Assembly: GCA_019419585.1 (NCBI GenBank)
Contig: DXZQ01000011.1
Coordinates: forward strand, 1-64,000
Length of the DNA stretch: 64,000 nucleotides
Reading direction: 5' to 3'
Origin: Collinsella sp.
GTDB lineage: Bacteria > Actinomycetota > Coriobacteriia > Coriobacteriales > Coriobacteriaceae
Shown: one piece after another, positions 32,649-41,681 of the stretch
Numbering within the stretch: position 1 is the first letter of the stretch
Layout of the letters: each line of letters begins with the position of its first letter
Position numbers and translations under genes: made by a program
The notes under the pieces: generated by a model
What the model saw: the letters and a program-made list of their open reading frames with translations, nothing else
What the model was told of the DNA's origin: nothing
Database searches by the model: none

Positions 32649-33575
32649 ATGAACAACATCGTACTTGCCGTTCTGCAGGGCGTGGTCGTCATGGCCGTCG
32701 CGCCGTTCTTCTCCGGTCTCGGCCGCGTGATTCGCGCCAAGATGCACAACCGTCGCGGCCCCAGCATCATGCAGGACTACCGCGACCTGGCCAAGCTCTT
32801 TGCGCGCCCCGAGTCCCAGAGCGAGGACGCGAGCTTTGCGCTGCGCATTATGCCGCCGCTGTTCTTTGCCGTCGCCTTTATGCTTGCGATGGGCTTGCCG
32901 CTCTTTACGGCACAAAGCCCCATCCCGGTCTTTGGTGACGCCATCACCATTATGTACAGCCTGGCGCTCGCCCGCTTCTTCTTCGCCCTCTGCGGTGTGG
33001 ATTCGTCCAACGCCTACGCCGGTATCGGCGGCGTTCGAGAGCTGCTCATGAGCGTGCTCATCGAGCCGTCCATGCTGCTGGCGCTGTTTGCCGCCGCCCT
33101 GGTGTGCGGCTCTACCGACATCGCCACCATGGGCCAGCACATCATGACGGGCGCCATCGACGCGCCGGTCGCCGTGATCCTCGCCGGCATCGCCTTTGCG
33201 ATTGCCTGCTACATGGAGCTCGGTAAGCTGCCGTTTGATCAGGCCGAGGCCGAGCAGGAGCTTCAGGAAGGCCCGCTCGCCGAGCTTTCCGGCCCATCGC
33301 TTGCGATGGCCAAGCTTGCCATGTCCATGAAGCAGGTCCTGGTCGTCGCCTGGTTCTGCGCGATCTTCGTCCCCTGGGGCGAGCCCGCGACCGTGGGCAC
33401 CGCCGCCGTTCTGGGCGCGGTCATCTTCCTGGTGAAGTGCCTGATCGACTTTGTCGTATGCGGCGTGATCGAGAACTCTTGCTCGCGTTCGCGTTTTAAG
33501 GTGCTTGGCAATCAGACCTGGGCCGTCGTGGGCATCGCCGTTCTGGCGTTTGTCTTCGTGGTCGTCGGCGTGTAG
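32649..33575 (+). CDS. hyfC: Hydrogenase-4-type membrane subunit C (NuoH-like)
   Basis: This 308-residue membrane protein resembles complex I subunit NuoH and HyfC/HycD, the subunit that anchors the soluble hydrogenase arm. The segment ARPESQSEDASF and the conserved acidic stretch ELGKLPFDQAEAEQELQEGPLAELSGPSLAM are clear. About eight membrane helices are visible. AAGGAGGGG precedes the ATG. It lies between hyfB and hyfD in the canonical order. Confidence 0.92.
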   Translation: MNNIVLAVLQGVVVMAVAPFFSGLGRVIRAKMHNRRGPSIMQDYRDLAKLFARPESQSEDASFALRIMPPLFFAVAFMLAMGLPLFTAQSPIPVFGDAITIMYSLALARFFFALCGVDSSNAYAGIGGVRELLMSVLIEPSMLLALFAAALVCGSTDIATMGQHIMTGAIDAPVAVILAGIAFAIACYMELGKLPFDQAEAEQELQEGPLAELSGPSLAMAKLAMSMKQVLVVAWFCAIFVPWGEPATVGTAAVLGAVIFLVKCLIDFVVCGVIENSCSRSRFKVLGNQTWAVVGIAVLAFVFVVVGV

Positions 33576-33590
33576 GAGAAGGGAGAAACA

Positions 33591-35048
33591 ATGTCATCTG
33601 CAGTCAGTCTGTCCCTTCTCGGCTTGGTCGCTATCGCGGCCCCGATGGTGGCCTCGGTGCTCGTCGCCCTGTTCCCCCGTCCGTACGCCAAGTGGTTCAG
33701 CGTTTTGGGTGCCGCCGTCTCGACGGTCTGCACCATCGCCCTCGCCGCGAATTTCGCCGGCGCCGGCATGCCCGACACGCAGGTCCCCCTGATCTCGTTT
33801 GGGCAGACCCTTGTCATGGGATTCACTTTCGATCGCATGAGCACGCTGCTCGCGCCCGCCTTTGTGGGTATCGGCCTGCTTGTCGTGATCTATTCGATTC
33901 CCTATATGAGCGAGAATAACCGTGAGCATCCCGATGCGCCGCGTCGTCGCTTCTACGCGTATCTCGCGACCTTCATCGGTGCCATGGCCGGCCTCGTGTA
34001 TAGCTCGACCCTTTTGGGCCAGCTCGTGTTCTTTGAGATCACGGGTGCGTGCTCTTGGGGCCTCATTAGCTACTACATGTCGCCTACGGCCAAGAAGGCC
34101 GGCATGAAGGCCCTGATCATCACGCATATCGGTGCGCTCGGCCTGTATCTGGGCGCCGCCATCGTGTTTGCCCACACCGGCACCTTCGCCATTACCGCGA
34201 TTGCCGGCCTCGACGCCAAGCTCAAGGCTATCGTCCTTTTGTTCGTGCTGTTTGCGGCCTGGGCCAAGTCCGCACAGGTTCCCATGTACATGTGGCTTCC
34301 TTCGGCCATGGAGGCGCCGACGCCTGTTTCGGCCTACCTGCATGGCGCCTCGATGGTCAAGGTCGGCGTGTGCGTGTTCGCGCGTGCGCTCGTCTCTGCC
34401 GGCGAGGTTCCCGAGATCGTGGGCTGGGTTGCCATTATCGACGCCATGGTCACGATGCTCTTTGGTTTCCTTATGTACCTGCCGCAAAAGGACATGAAGC
34501 GCCTGCTGGCCTTCTCCACGATTGCCCAGCTCTCCTATGTGTTCTTTGGTCTGGGCCTTTCGGTCTTTGGCAGCCAGCTGGCCTTTGATGGCGCTGTGTG
34601 CCACATCTTTAACCACGCTTTCGCCAAGACGCTGTTCTTCCTGATCGCCGGTTCGTTCTCCTTTACGCTCGGCACGCGTATGCTGCCCAAGCTTCGCGGC
34701 ATCGTAAAGAAGTACCCGATCTCGGGCGTGGGCTTTGGTGTCGCGGCACTCGCCATTGCCGGCGTGCCGCCCATGAACACGTTCTTCTCGAAGTTCCAGA
34801 TCATCGCCGGCGGCTTTTCTGTGGGTGCCGGCAACGTCGCGATTCTGGTACTCGTGTGCATCATGGTTGCCGAGACCGTCGCCACCTTTGCCTGGTTCCT
34901 TAAGTGGATGGGCTATTGCCTGCCCGGCGAGCCGAGCGAAGAGGTCGCTGCGGGAGCCCCGCTTCCCCGCGCGATGGCGTTCGTGTTCATCGTGCTCATC
35001 ATCATGGTCATCGTCAGCGGCCCGCTTTCGGCCAGCTGGATCGGTTAG
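33591..35048 (+). CDS. hyfD: Hydrogenase-4-type membrane subunit D (NuoL/M/N-like)
   Basis: This 485-residue membrane protein is the second antiporter-like subunit. It has KSAQVPMYMWLPSAMEAPTPVSAYLHGASMVKVGVCVFARA, the conserved region holding the buried Lys and Glu, plus RLLAFSTIAQLSYVFFGLG. E. coli hydrogenase-3 lacks this subunit; hydrogenase-4 has it. Its presence makes the complex Hyf-like, with three antiporter-type subunits (B, D, F). That supports ion pumping. The gene begins 15 bases after hyfC. Confidence 0.9.
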   Translation: MSSAVSLSLLGLVAIAAPMVASVLVALFPRPYAKWFSVLGAAVSTVCTIALAANFAGAGMPDTQVPLISFGQTLVMGFTFDRMSTLLAPAFVGIGLLVVIYSIPYMSENNREHPDAPRRRFYAYLATFIGAMAGLVYSSTLLGQLVFFEITGACSWGLISYYMSPTAKKAGMKALIITHIGALGLYLGAAIVFAHTGTFAITAIAGLDAKLKAIVLLFVLFAAWAKSAQVPMYMWLPSAMEAPTPVSAYLHGASMVKVGVCVFARALVSAGEVPEIVGWVAIIDAMVTMLFGFLMYLPQKDMKRLLAFSTIAQLSYVFFGLGLSVFGSQLAFDGAVCHIFNHAFAKTLFFLIAGSFSFTLGTRMLPKLRGIVKKYPISGVGFGVAALAIAGVPPMNTFFSKFQIIAGGFSVGAGNVAILVLVCIMVAETVATFAWFLKWMGYCLPGEPSEEVAAGAPLPRAMAFVFIVLIIMVIVSGPLSASWIG

Positions 35049-35061
35049 GAGGTAGAACGAC

Positions 35062-35715
35062 ATGGGTTATTCGATCGTCAACATCCTTGGCGGCCTTCTG
35101 ATCGTCACGTCCACCATGGTGGTCGTCTCAAAGAACATCAAGCACGCCATTCGCTGGTATGCGGTGCAGTCGCTGGTGCTCGTGGGACTGCTCGCTACGC
35201 TCGGTGCCACTACCGGTGCGCAGGAGCTGCTTATGTGGGCCGGATCTGCCTTTATCACCAAGGTCGTCCTGGTTCCCTATATCCTCAACCGTGCGTACAA
35301 GAAGATGGGCGAGCCGAGCGACGCATCGCTCAAGGCCGGCCTTAAGCCCGCGTGGGCCATCTGCATCATCGCCGTCGAGGTCGCGATTTGCTTTGCCGTC
35401 GTGACGCAGATCAGCCTGCCCACGGCCGAGGTCGCTACGCCTGCGCTCGCTATTAGCTTCGCTCACTTCTTTGTGGGCCTCACCTGCATCATCTCGCAGC
35501 GCAACATCATGAAGCAGATCTTTGGATACTGCCTTATGGAAAACGGCAGCCACGTGACGCTCGCGCTTTTGGCCCCCACCGCTCCCGAGATCATCGAGAT
35601 CGGTATTGCCACCGACGCCATCTTTGCCGTCATCATCATGTCCATCGTCGTGCGTCGCATTTGGGACGACTCCCACTCGCTCGATGCGCGCGACCTGTCC
35701 GAGCTGAGGGGGTAG
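35062..35715 (+). CDS. hyfE: Hydrogenase-4-type membrane subunit E
   Basis: This 217-residue membrane protein matches HyfE of hydrogenase 4. It has about seven hydrophobic segments, with a NuoK-like region GYCLMENGSHVTLALLAP near the C-terminus. The N-terminal ITSTMVVVSKNIKHAIRWYAVQS-type segment (VTSTMVVVSKN here) is typical. It lies between hyfD and hyfF with a 13-base gap on one side and 3 bases on the other, and is part of the membrane arm. Hydrogenase-3 has no such subunit, another sign of the Hyf type. Confidence 0.88.
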   Translation: MGYSIVNILGGLLIVTSTMVVVSKNIKHAIRWYAVQSLVLVGLLATLGATTGAQELLMWAGSAFITKVVLVPYILNRAYKKMGEPSDASLKAGLKPAWAICIIAVEVAICFAVVTQISLPTAEVATPALAISFAHFFVGLTCIISQRNIMKQIFGYCLMENGSHVTLALLAPTAPEIIEIGIATDAIFAVIIMSIVVRRIWDDSHSLDARDLSELRG

Positions 35716-35718
35716 TCC

Positions 35719-37278
35719 ATGGAAACGTTGATTCTCGCCCTGCTCGCGACTCCTTTGGTGTTCTCGCTGGTCATGGCGTTTTTGCCCAAGAACACGTCCT
35801 ATAACGTGTTTGCCGGTCTCAACCTGGTCTCCGTCGCAGCCGTCCTGGTGCTGTCGATAATGACGGCCGGTGACGTCCTTACGAGCGGCGAAACCGCGAG
35901 CGCTCTTGGCCTGTGGTTCCATCTCGATTCGCTGGGCGCCATCTTTGTGCTGCTCATCGGCTTTATCGGTTTTCTTACGGGGCTGTTCTCGCTGCCCTAT
36001 GTAAAGGCCGATATCGAGGAGGGCTCCATGCCCGCCGAGCGCGCCAAGCAGTATTTTGCGCTGTTTAGCCTGTTTGTGTTCACCATGCTGCTCGCGTGCC
36101 TGTCCAACAACATGATCCTCACGTGGGCCGCCGTGGAGGCAACCACGCTTTCCACCGTGTTCCTCGTGGGTATCTACAAGAACAAGACGGCCCTCGAGGC
36201 TTCTTGGAAGTATGCGATGGTCTGCACCGCCGGCGTGGCCTTTGGCCTGTTCGGTACGCTGCTGATCTACGCCAACGCCGCCGACGTGATTCCCAACGCC
36301 CACGAGGCCGCATTCCTGTCGTGCGTGCTGCCGTATGCCGACCAGTTCGACCCGACGCTCATGCGCCTCGCCTTTGCGTTTGTCGTGATTGGCTTTGGCA
36401 CCAAGGCCGGCCTGTTCCCCATGCACACTTGGCTGCCCGATGCCCACTCCCAGGCCCCGAGCCCTGTCTCGGCCCTGCTCTCGGGCGTGCTGCTTAAGTG
36501 CGCCATGCTTGTGATCATGCGCTTTTACGGCTTTACCATCCAGGCCGTGGGCGCCGAGTATCCGCAACTTTTGCTGCTGATCGTCGGCACGCTGTCCATT
36601 TTGGTGGCGGCACTCTCGATGTTTCGCCAGGACGACCTCAAGCGCCGCTTTGCGTACTCGTCTGTGGAGAACGTGGGCGTTATCGCCCTGTGCCTGGGTA
36701 TCGGTGGCCCGCTGGGTGTCGCCGCGGCCCTGCTGCACTGCGTGTTCCACGGCTTTACCAAGACGCTTGCCTTCTGCGTGTCCGGCAACATCCAGCACGC
36801 CTTTGGCACGCGTAGCCTGGCCAAGATCCAGGGCGTCGTCGAGGTTGCACCCGCAACCGCCGCGCTCGCCATCCTGGCGCTGCTCGGCCTTGCCGCCTTC
36901 CCGCCCTTTGGCATGTTTATCTCCGAGTTCTTGACTTTTGTCGCCGGTGTTACCGCCGGCCCCATGTGGCTGGTCGTCGTGGTCGCCCTCGGTCTTACCG
37001 TGGCCATCTCCGCGCTCACCCGTATCGCGCTCAAGTCGGTATTCGGCCATGCGCCCCAGGGCATGGGCAAGCATGAGGCCCCGGCGCTCATGCTTATCCC
37101 CGAAATCGTCCTGGCTGTCATGATCTTGTGGTTTGGCATCGCCACCCCGCTGCCTCTCGTGCACGGTGTGGAGACCGCGACCGGCATCGTGCTCGAGCAG
37201 AGCACAGAGGAACTTCACGCGACGCCGATGTACCGCGCTGTGTTCGGTACCGAGACCGCTCAGAGCGAGGTGGAGTAA
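35719..37278 (+). CDS. hyfF: Hydrogenase-4-type membrane subunit F (NuoL/M/N-like)
   Basis: The third antiporter-like subunit, 519 residues, with about 14 membrane helices. Key parts are FAFVVIGFGTKAGLFPMHTWLPDAHSQAPSPVSALLSGVLLKCAML and RRFAYSSVENVGVIALCLGIGG, typical of HyfF. The start ATG at 35719 lies just after the hyfE stop, behind GAGGGGG. It and HyfB and HyfD form the likely ion-translocating module. All have the conserved Lys in the K-AGLFPMH or related motif. Confidence 0.91.
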   Translation: METLILALLATPLVFSLVMAFLPKNTSYNVFAGLNLVSVAAVLVLSIMTAGDVLTSGETASALGLWFHLDSLGAIFVLLIGFIGFLTGLFSLPYVKADIEEGSMPAERAKQYFALFSLFVFTMLLACLSNNMILTWAAVEATTLSTVFLVGIYKNKTALEASWKYAMVCTAGVAFGLFGTLLIYANAADVIPNAHEAAFLSCVLPYADQFDPTLMRLAFAFVVIGFGTKAGLFPMHTWLPDAHSQAPSPVSALLSGVLLKCAMLVIMRFYGFTIQAVGAEYPQLLLLIVGTLSILVAALSMFRQDDLKRRFAYSSVENVGVIALCLGIGGPLGVAAALLHCVFHGFTKTLAFCVSGNIQHAFGTRSLAKIQGVVEVAPATAALAILALLGLAAFPPFGMFISEFLTFVAGVTAGPMWLVVVVALGLTVAISALTRIALKSVFGHAPQGMGKHEAPALMLIPEIVLAVMILWFGIATPLPLVHGVETATGIVLEQSTEELHATPMYRAVFGTETAQSEVE

Positions 37279-37281
37279 CGA

Positions 37282-39054
37282 ATGATTGAAACTGAGAACA
37301 AGGTGTATGCCCGTCGCTGCGAGAGCCATGTCGAGGCCCTGCGCCGCGCCGTTCCGGGCTGCATCGAGAAGGTCGAGTGGCAGTGCGAGGACCAGCTGAC
37401 GATCACCGTCAAGCAGGACAAGCTGCCCGAGGCCGTCCACTACCTGTATTACGAGCGTTACGGCTGGATTCCCGTGATCATCGGCAACGACGAGCGCAGT
37501 CTGTGCGGTCGCTACGCCGTGTACTACGTCATCTCCATGGAGGGGGAGGACCCCGGCTGGGTGACCGTGCGCACCGAGGTCGATCCCGCCAAGATGACGT
37601 TCCCGTCCGTGACGCCGTTCGTCCCCGCCTGCGTGTGGGGCGAGCGCGAGCTTCGCGACATGTTTGGTCTGATTCCCGAGGGTCTGCCCGATCGTCGCCG
37701 CCTGGTGCTGCCCGACGATTGGCCCAGCGGCCTGTATCCGCTGCGCAAGGACTCCATGGACTACCGTTTCCGTCCCGCTCCCGCGAGCGACATGGAAAAC
37801 TACGAGTTCTTGGCCGATACCAAGGGCAAGGAGACCACGCTCGTCCCCATGGGCCCGCTGCACATTACCTCCGACGAGCCCGGCCACTTCCGCCTGTTCG
37901 TTGAGGGCGAGACGATCGTCGACGCCGACTACCGTCTGTTCTACGTGCACCGCGGCATGGAGAAGGTCGCCGAGACGCGCCTGAACTATGACGCCGTGAC
38001 GTTCCTCGCCGACCGCATCTGCGGCATCTGCGGCTGCGCCCACTCGGTGGCCTATGCCGAGGCCGTCGAGCGCGCCCAGGGCATTCATGTTCCGCCGCGC
38101 GCCCAATACATCCGCGCCATCATGCTCGAGGTCGAGCGTCTGCACTCGCATCTGCTCAATATTGGCCTCGCATCGCACTACACGGGCTTCGACTCCGGCT
38201 TCCAGCAGTTCTTCCGCGTCCGCGAGAAGTCCATGGACCTGGCCGAGAAGCTCTCCGGTCACCGCAAGACCTACGGTCTCAATGTGATCGGTGGCGTGCG
38301 TCGCGATATCCTGGCCGAGCAGAAGCTTTCCACGCTCACGACCATCCACCAGCTGCGCTCCGAGGTCACCGAGCTCGTCGACGTCTTGCTCTCCACGCCC
38401 AACTTTATTGAGCGTACGAGTGGCATCGGCATCTTGGATCGCAAGATCGCACGCGACTTCTCGCCGGTTGGCCCGCTCATGCGTGGCTCGGGTTATGCCC
38501 GCGACGTGCGCTTTGACCATCCCTTCGACGGCTACGCCGATCCGGACATCCAAAAGATGCATGCCGCCACGGCCGACACCTGCGATGCCTTCGGCCGTAC
38601 CGCCGTCCGCATCCAGGAGGTCTACGATTCGATCGACATGATCGAGACCATGCTCGAGAACTGCCCGTCGGGCCCCATCCTCACCACGGATTGGGAGTAC
38701 ACCCCGCACAAGTACGCCATCGGCGCCACCGAGGCGCCGCGCGGCGAGGACGTACACTGGGCCATGCTCGGCAACAACCAGAAGTGCTACCGCTGGCGCG
38801 CCAAGGCAGCTACGTACAGCAACTGGCCGGTCCTGCGCTACATGTTCCGCGGCAACACCGTGGGCGATGCGGCGCTGATCGTCGGCTCGCTCGACCCGTG
38901 CTACTCCTGCACCGACCGCGTGACGGTGACCGACGTCGCCGCCAAGCGCGACCATGTGCTCGACAAGGAGCAGTTCGAGAACGTCTGGCGCGACAAGTCG
39001 CCGCTTGCGGGCGAGGGCACCATGGCCGCTCCGCTCGATGAGGAGGCGCTCTAA
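37282..39054 (+). CDS. hyfG: Group 4 [NiFe]-hydrogenase large subunit (HycE/HyfG)
   Basis: The catalytic subunit for H2 evolution, 590 residues, is a fusion of a complex I 30-kDa-like N-terminal part (about residues 1-160, with ELRDMFGLIPEGLPDRRRLVLPDDWP) and the [NiFe] large subunit. The nickel ligands are present: N-terminal RICGICGCAH (Cys247, Cys250) and C-terminal DPCYSC (Cys540, Cys543). A tail of about 46 residues follows the C-terminal motif, to be removed by the protease encoded at 41139. This layout is exclusive to HycE and HyfG. It is cytoplasmic, bound to HyfC through HyfI. Confidence 0.95.
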   Translation: MIETENKVYARRCESHVEALRRAVPGCIEKVEWQCEDQLTITVKQDKLPEAVHYLYYERYGWIPVIIGNDERSLCGRYAVYYVISMEGEDPGWVTVRTEVDPAKMTFPSVTPFVPACVWGERELRDMFGLIPEGLPDRRRLVLPDDWPSGLYPLRKDSMDYRFRPAPASDMENYEFLADTKGKETTLVPMGPLHITSDEPGHFRLFVEGETIVDADYRLFYVHRGMEKVAETRLNYDAVTFLADRICGICGCAHSVAYAEAVERAQGIHVPPRAQYIRAIMLEVERLHSHLLNIGLASHYTGFDSGFQQFFRVREKSMDLAEKLSGHRKTYGLNVIGGVRRDILAEQKLSTLTTIHQLRSEVTELVDVLLSTPNFIERTSGIGILDRKIARDFSPVGPLMRGSGYARDVRFDHPFDGYADPDIQKMHAATADTCDAFGRTAVRIQEVYDSIDMIETMLENCPSGPILTTDWEYTPHKYAIGATEAPRGEDVHWAMLGNNQKCYRWRAKAATYSNWPVLRYMFRGNTVGDAALIVGSLDPCYSCTDRVTVTDVAAKRDHVLDKEQFENVWRDKSPLAGEGTMAAPLDEEAL

Positions 39055-39055
39055 T

Positions 39056-39772
39056 ATGCTGAAGCTTTGGAAGGTCAACGCCAAGGCCGGCGACGCGACG
39101 GTCAAGTACCCGTTTGCGCCGTTCCCCACCAACAAGGACATGCGCGGCAAGCCCGAGCACAACGCGGAGCTCTGCATCGCCTGCGGTGCCTGCGGCGTGG
39201 CGTGCCCGGCCGATGCCATTCGCATGGACACCGACCTTGCGGCCGATACCATCACCTGGTCGATCGACTACGGTCGCTGCATCTTCTGCGGCCGCTGCGA
39301 GGAAGCCTGCCCCATGGAGGCCATCAAGCTCACCGAGGAGTTTGAGCTGGCCGTCATGAGCAAGGATGACCTCACCAGCAAGAGCGTCTATACGCTCGAG
39401 CACTGCTCGCGCTGCGGCAAGCCGTTTGCCCCGCATAAGGAGATCGACTACGCCAAGCGCCTGCTGCAAAAGACCGGCGGCATGGAGGCCATCCAGGCCT
39501 CCCGTACTGTCGGTATGTGCCAGGAGTGTAAGCGCGAGCTCGACGCCCTGCGCGCCGCCTCGGCCGTAAAGACCGGCAACGCGCGCGGCATGGCTGCCAA
39601 CGAGACGCTTGCGTCCGGCGAGCCCCAGGGCCCCGGCATGGAGTATCTGGGCGGCCACGGCGTGAACCCCGAGTATGTCGACCGCGAGCTCAACCCCGAT
39701 GCGCCCGAGATTCCCGCCGGTCCTGCGCCGGTCGAGGGCATCATCATGGATTTTGATACGAAGGAGGAGTAA
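39056..39772 (+). CDS. hyfH: Hydrogenase ferredoxin subunit (HyfH/HycF, NuoI-like)
   Basis: This 238-residue subunit carries two [4Fe4S] clusters in CIACGACGVACPADAI and CIFCGRCEEACPMEAI, as in NuoI and HycF. A third cysteine group, HCSRCGKPFAPHKE with MCQECKRE, forms a zinc-ribbon-like region in the extended C-terminus. It passes electrons toward HyfI. Start ATG 39056 has AGGAGG inside the end of hyfG. The C-terminal 60 residues are low-complexity and Pro/Gly-rich, of unknown role. Confidence 0.91.
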   Translation: MLKLWKVNAKAGDATVKYPFAPFPTNKDMRGKPEHNAELCIACGACGVACPADAIRMDTDLAADTITWSIDYGRCIFCGRCEEACPMEAIKLTEEFELAVMSKDDLTSKSVYTLEHCSRCGKPFAPHKEIDYAKRLLQKTGGMEAIQASRTVGMCQECKRELDALRAASAVKTGNARGMAANETLASGEPQGPGMEYLGGHGVNPEYVDRELNPDAPEIPAGPAPVEGIIMDFDTKEE

Positions 39773-39774
39773 CC

Positions 39775-40557
39775 ATGGCCGAACCCACGCTTTTACCCGA
39801 GCGGCTTCAGTACCGCCCGACCAAGATCGAGCTCGACGAGAGCATCGAGAAGGCCAAGGCGACCCTTCTTAAGAAGATCAAGCGCTCGGTGTACGTCTAC
39901 CGTGTTGACTGCGGCGGCTGCAACGGCTGCGAGATCGAGATCTTCGGTTCCATCACGCCCGTCTTTGACGTCGAGCGCTTTGGTATCAAGGTCGTGCCCT
40001 CGCCCCGTCACGCCGATGTGCTGCTGTACACCGGCGCCGTGACGCGCGCCATGCGCATGCCGGCGCTGCGCGCCTTTGAGGCCGCACCCGATCCCAAGAT
40101 CGTGGTGTCCTATGGCGCGTGCGGCTGCACCGGCGGCATCTTCTACGACAACTACTGCGTCTGGGGCGGCACGGACAAGATTCTGCCGGTCGATGTCTAC
40201 ATCCCCGGCTGCCCGCCCAGCCCCGCGCAGACCGTCTACGGCTTTGCCATGGCACTTGGCCTGCTGGACCAAAAGCTCCATGCCGAGACCACGGTGGAGG
40301 CTACCGGCGAGCAGGCCGATATCCTGCACCCCGGCGTGCCGTACAAGCTGCGTGTTGCCATTGAGCGCGAGGCTCGCGCCATGAGCGGCTACCGTTACGG
40401 CCGCGACCTGGCTAACGAGTTTATGGATACGCTCGAGGGCGCGCCCAAGGGCGATATCCGCGGTGCCATGGCGCTGCTCATCGACAAGCAGGACGATCCG
40501 CGCCGCGTCGAGGTGTACTCGGCGCTGCAGGATCTGGTGCTGGCCGGAGGTCGCTAG
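39775..40557 (+). CDS. hyfI: [NiFe]-hydrogenase small subunit (HyfI/HycG, NuoB-like)
   Basis: This 260-residue subunit holds the [4Fe4S] cluster next to the nickel site. Marks are VYRVDCGGCNGCEIEIFGSITP, VSYGACGCTGGIFYDNYCVWGG and VDVYIPGCPPSPAQTVYG, which supply four cysteine ligands. It has no Tat signal, so the enzyme faces the cytoplasm. The start ATG is two bases after the hyfH stop. The residues after about 170 are longer than in NuoB and similar to HycG. Confidence 0.94.
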   Translation: MAEPTLLPERLQYRPTKIELDESIEKAKATLLKKIKRSVYVYRVDCGGCNGCEIEIFGSITPVFDVERFGIKVVPSPRHADVLLYTGAVTRAMRMPALRAFEAAPDPKIVVSYGACGCTGGIFYDNYCVWGGTDKILPVDVYIPGCPPSPAQTVYGFAMALGLLDQKLHAETTVEATGEQADILHPGVPYKLRVAIEREARAMSGYRYGRDLANEFMDTLEGAPKGDIRGAMALLIDKQDDPRRVEVYSALQDLVLAGGR

Positions 40558-41139
40558 ATGGAGCTCACGGACCGCTCTGGTTACTTTGCGGGTCCCGGCA
40601 TGCTCGGCGGCTCCTTTGGCGATGCCTCGCGCGCAAGCGACGAGGCTGCCGAGGGCATCGCCGACCCCTGTCTGGGCCATGCTCCCGATCAGGTGGTCTT
40701 TTACGAGCTCACGCGTAAGTTTGTGGAGACCGAGGAAGACGTTCCCCAGGAGGCCTGCGACGTGCTGTACTACACGCTCGCCGTGGGCCACCACACCGGC
40801 GTGCTCGACTGCTTTGAGCCGCGCCTGTCGGTGCCGGTGAACGTCTTCTATTCGCTCGTCGCCGCGCTGCCGGAGGGGGAGGCCAAAACCAAGTTTGAGG
40901 CCATCCGCTCCTTTGGCGAGTGCCAGCTCGACAAGGCGGCGGTGCCGTCGCTGCTCGAGGCCTGCGATGCACTGCTCGACGAGCGCGGTTTTCGCGGGTC
41001 GGCCAAGGCCGACATCTCGGTGTTCGACGACGACTTTGGCCTGCATGCCCAGCAGGTCGCGTTCTTAATGAAGTTTCGCGATCTGGTGGAGCGCGTGCGC
41101 GATGTGTCGGGCGTGTATCTGACGGGGAGGTTGCAGTAA
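40558..41139 (+). CDS. hycH: HycH/HyfJ family hydrogenase maturation protein
   Basis: This 193-residue protein matches the HycH/HyfJ family, thought to help mature the hydrogenase large subunit. The conserved parts VFYELTRKFVETEEDVPQEACDVLYYTLAVGHHTGVLDCF fit the family, in particular the YYxLAIGHHTGVxDC pattern. The ATG directly follows the hyfI stop, and its own stop shares one base with the protease gene. Mechanism is unknown in this family. Confidence 0.85.
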   Translation: MELTDRSGYFAGPGMLGGSFGDASRASDEAAEGIADPCLGHAPDQVVFYELTRKFVETEEDVPQEACDVLYYTLAVGHHTGVLDCFEPRLSVPVNVFYSLVAALPEGEAKTKFEAIRSFGECQLDKAAVPSLLEACDALLDERGFRGSAKADISVFDDDFGLHAQQVAFLMKFRDLVERVRDVSGVYLTGRLQ

Positions 41140-41642
41140 TGGGTCGCGTTGTGGATGGACGTGTGAACGGCGCCCCGTTTGCGGGCATTGTGCTCACGGC
41201 GGGAAGCGTGCTGCGTGCCGACGATGCCGCCGGCCCTGTGCTCTCCAAAAAGATGGAGGACGCGCCGCTTGCCGGCTGGTACACCATCGATGGCGGTCAG
41301 ACACCCGAGGACGACATCATCGAGGTCAAGCGCGAGCGTCCGCCGCGTCTGGTCTTGGTCGATGCTGCCGACATGGCGCTGCCCGTCGGGTCCATCCGTT
41401 TGCTCGACAAACGTGACGTGGCCCGCAAGTCGATGTTCACCACGCATTCGCTTCCTTTGTCGATTCTGATCGAGGAAATCGAGCAATCGTGCGATGATAT
41501 CGTCTTCGTCGGGATTCAGCCGGGCGACACGGTGTTCTACAACCCCATGTCCCCGGAAGTCTTTGACGCCGTCGACGCCGTGTACGACGCCGTGGCCGCC
41601 AACGACTTTTCCCACTTTGTCCGCTTGGGGCAAGAGCAATAG
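41139..41642 (+). CDS. hycI: Hydrogenase 3/4-type maturation protease (HycI)
   Basis: This 167-residue endopeptidase of the HybD/HycI family trims the C-terminus of HyfG after nickel insertion. It has the start VLTAGSVLRADDAAGPVL, the LVDAADM metal-site motif, and FVGIQPGDTVFYNPMSPEV. The normal first motif is G-N-x-L-x-x-D-D; here the leading GN is changed to GS, but the key aspartates stay. The start ATG overlaps the hycH stop (TAATG). It completes the hydrogenase maturation set in the operon. Confidence 0.88.
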   Translation: MGRVVDGRVNGAPFAGIVLTAGSVLRADDAAGPVLSKKMEDAPLAGWYTIDGGQTPEDDIIEVKRERPPRLVLVDAADMALPVGSIRLLDKRDVARKSMFTTHSLPLSILIEEIEQSCDDIVFVGIQPGDTVFYNPMSPEVFDAVDAVYDAVAANDFSHFVRLGQEQ

Positions 41643-41681
41643 GAGCGCTTGTCTCTGCTGATTAGGAAAGAAGTGATTGAC

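Noticed and set aside
33594..39255. Very long minus-strand open frames opposite the hydrogenase genes (up to 1375 codons)
   Set aside because: They mirror high-GC coding on the + strand, are low-complexity (His/Gly/Arg-rich) and match no family.
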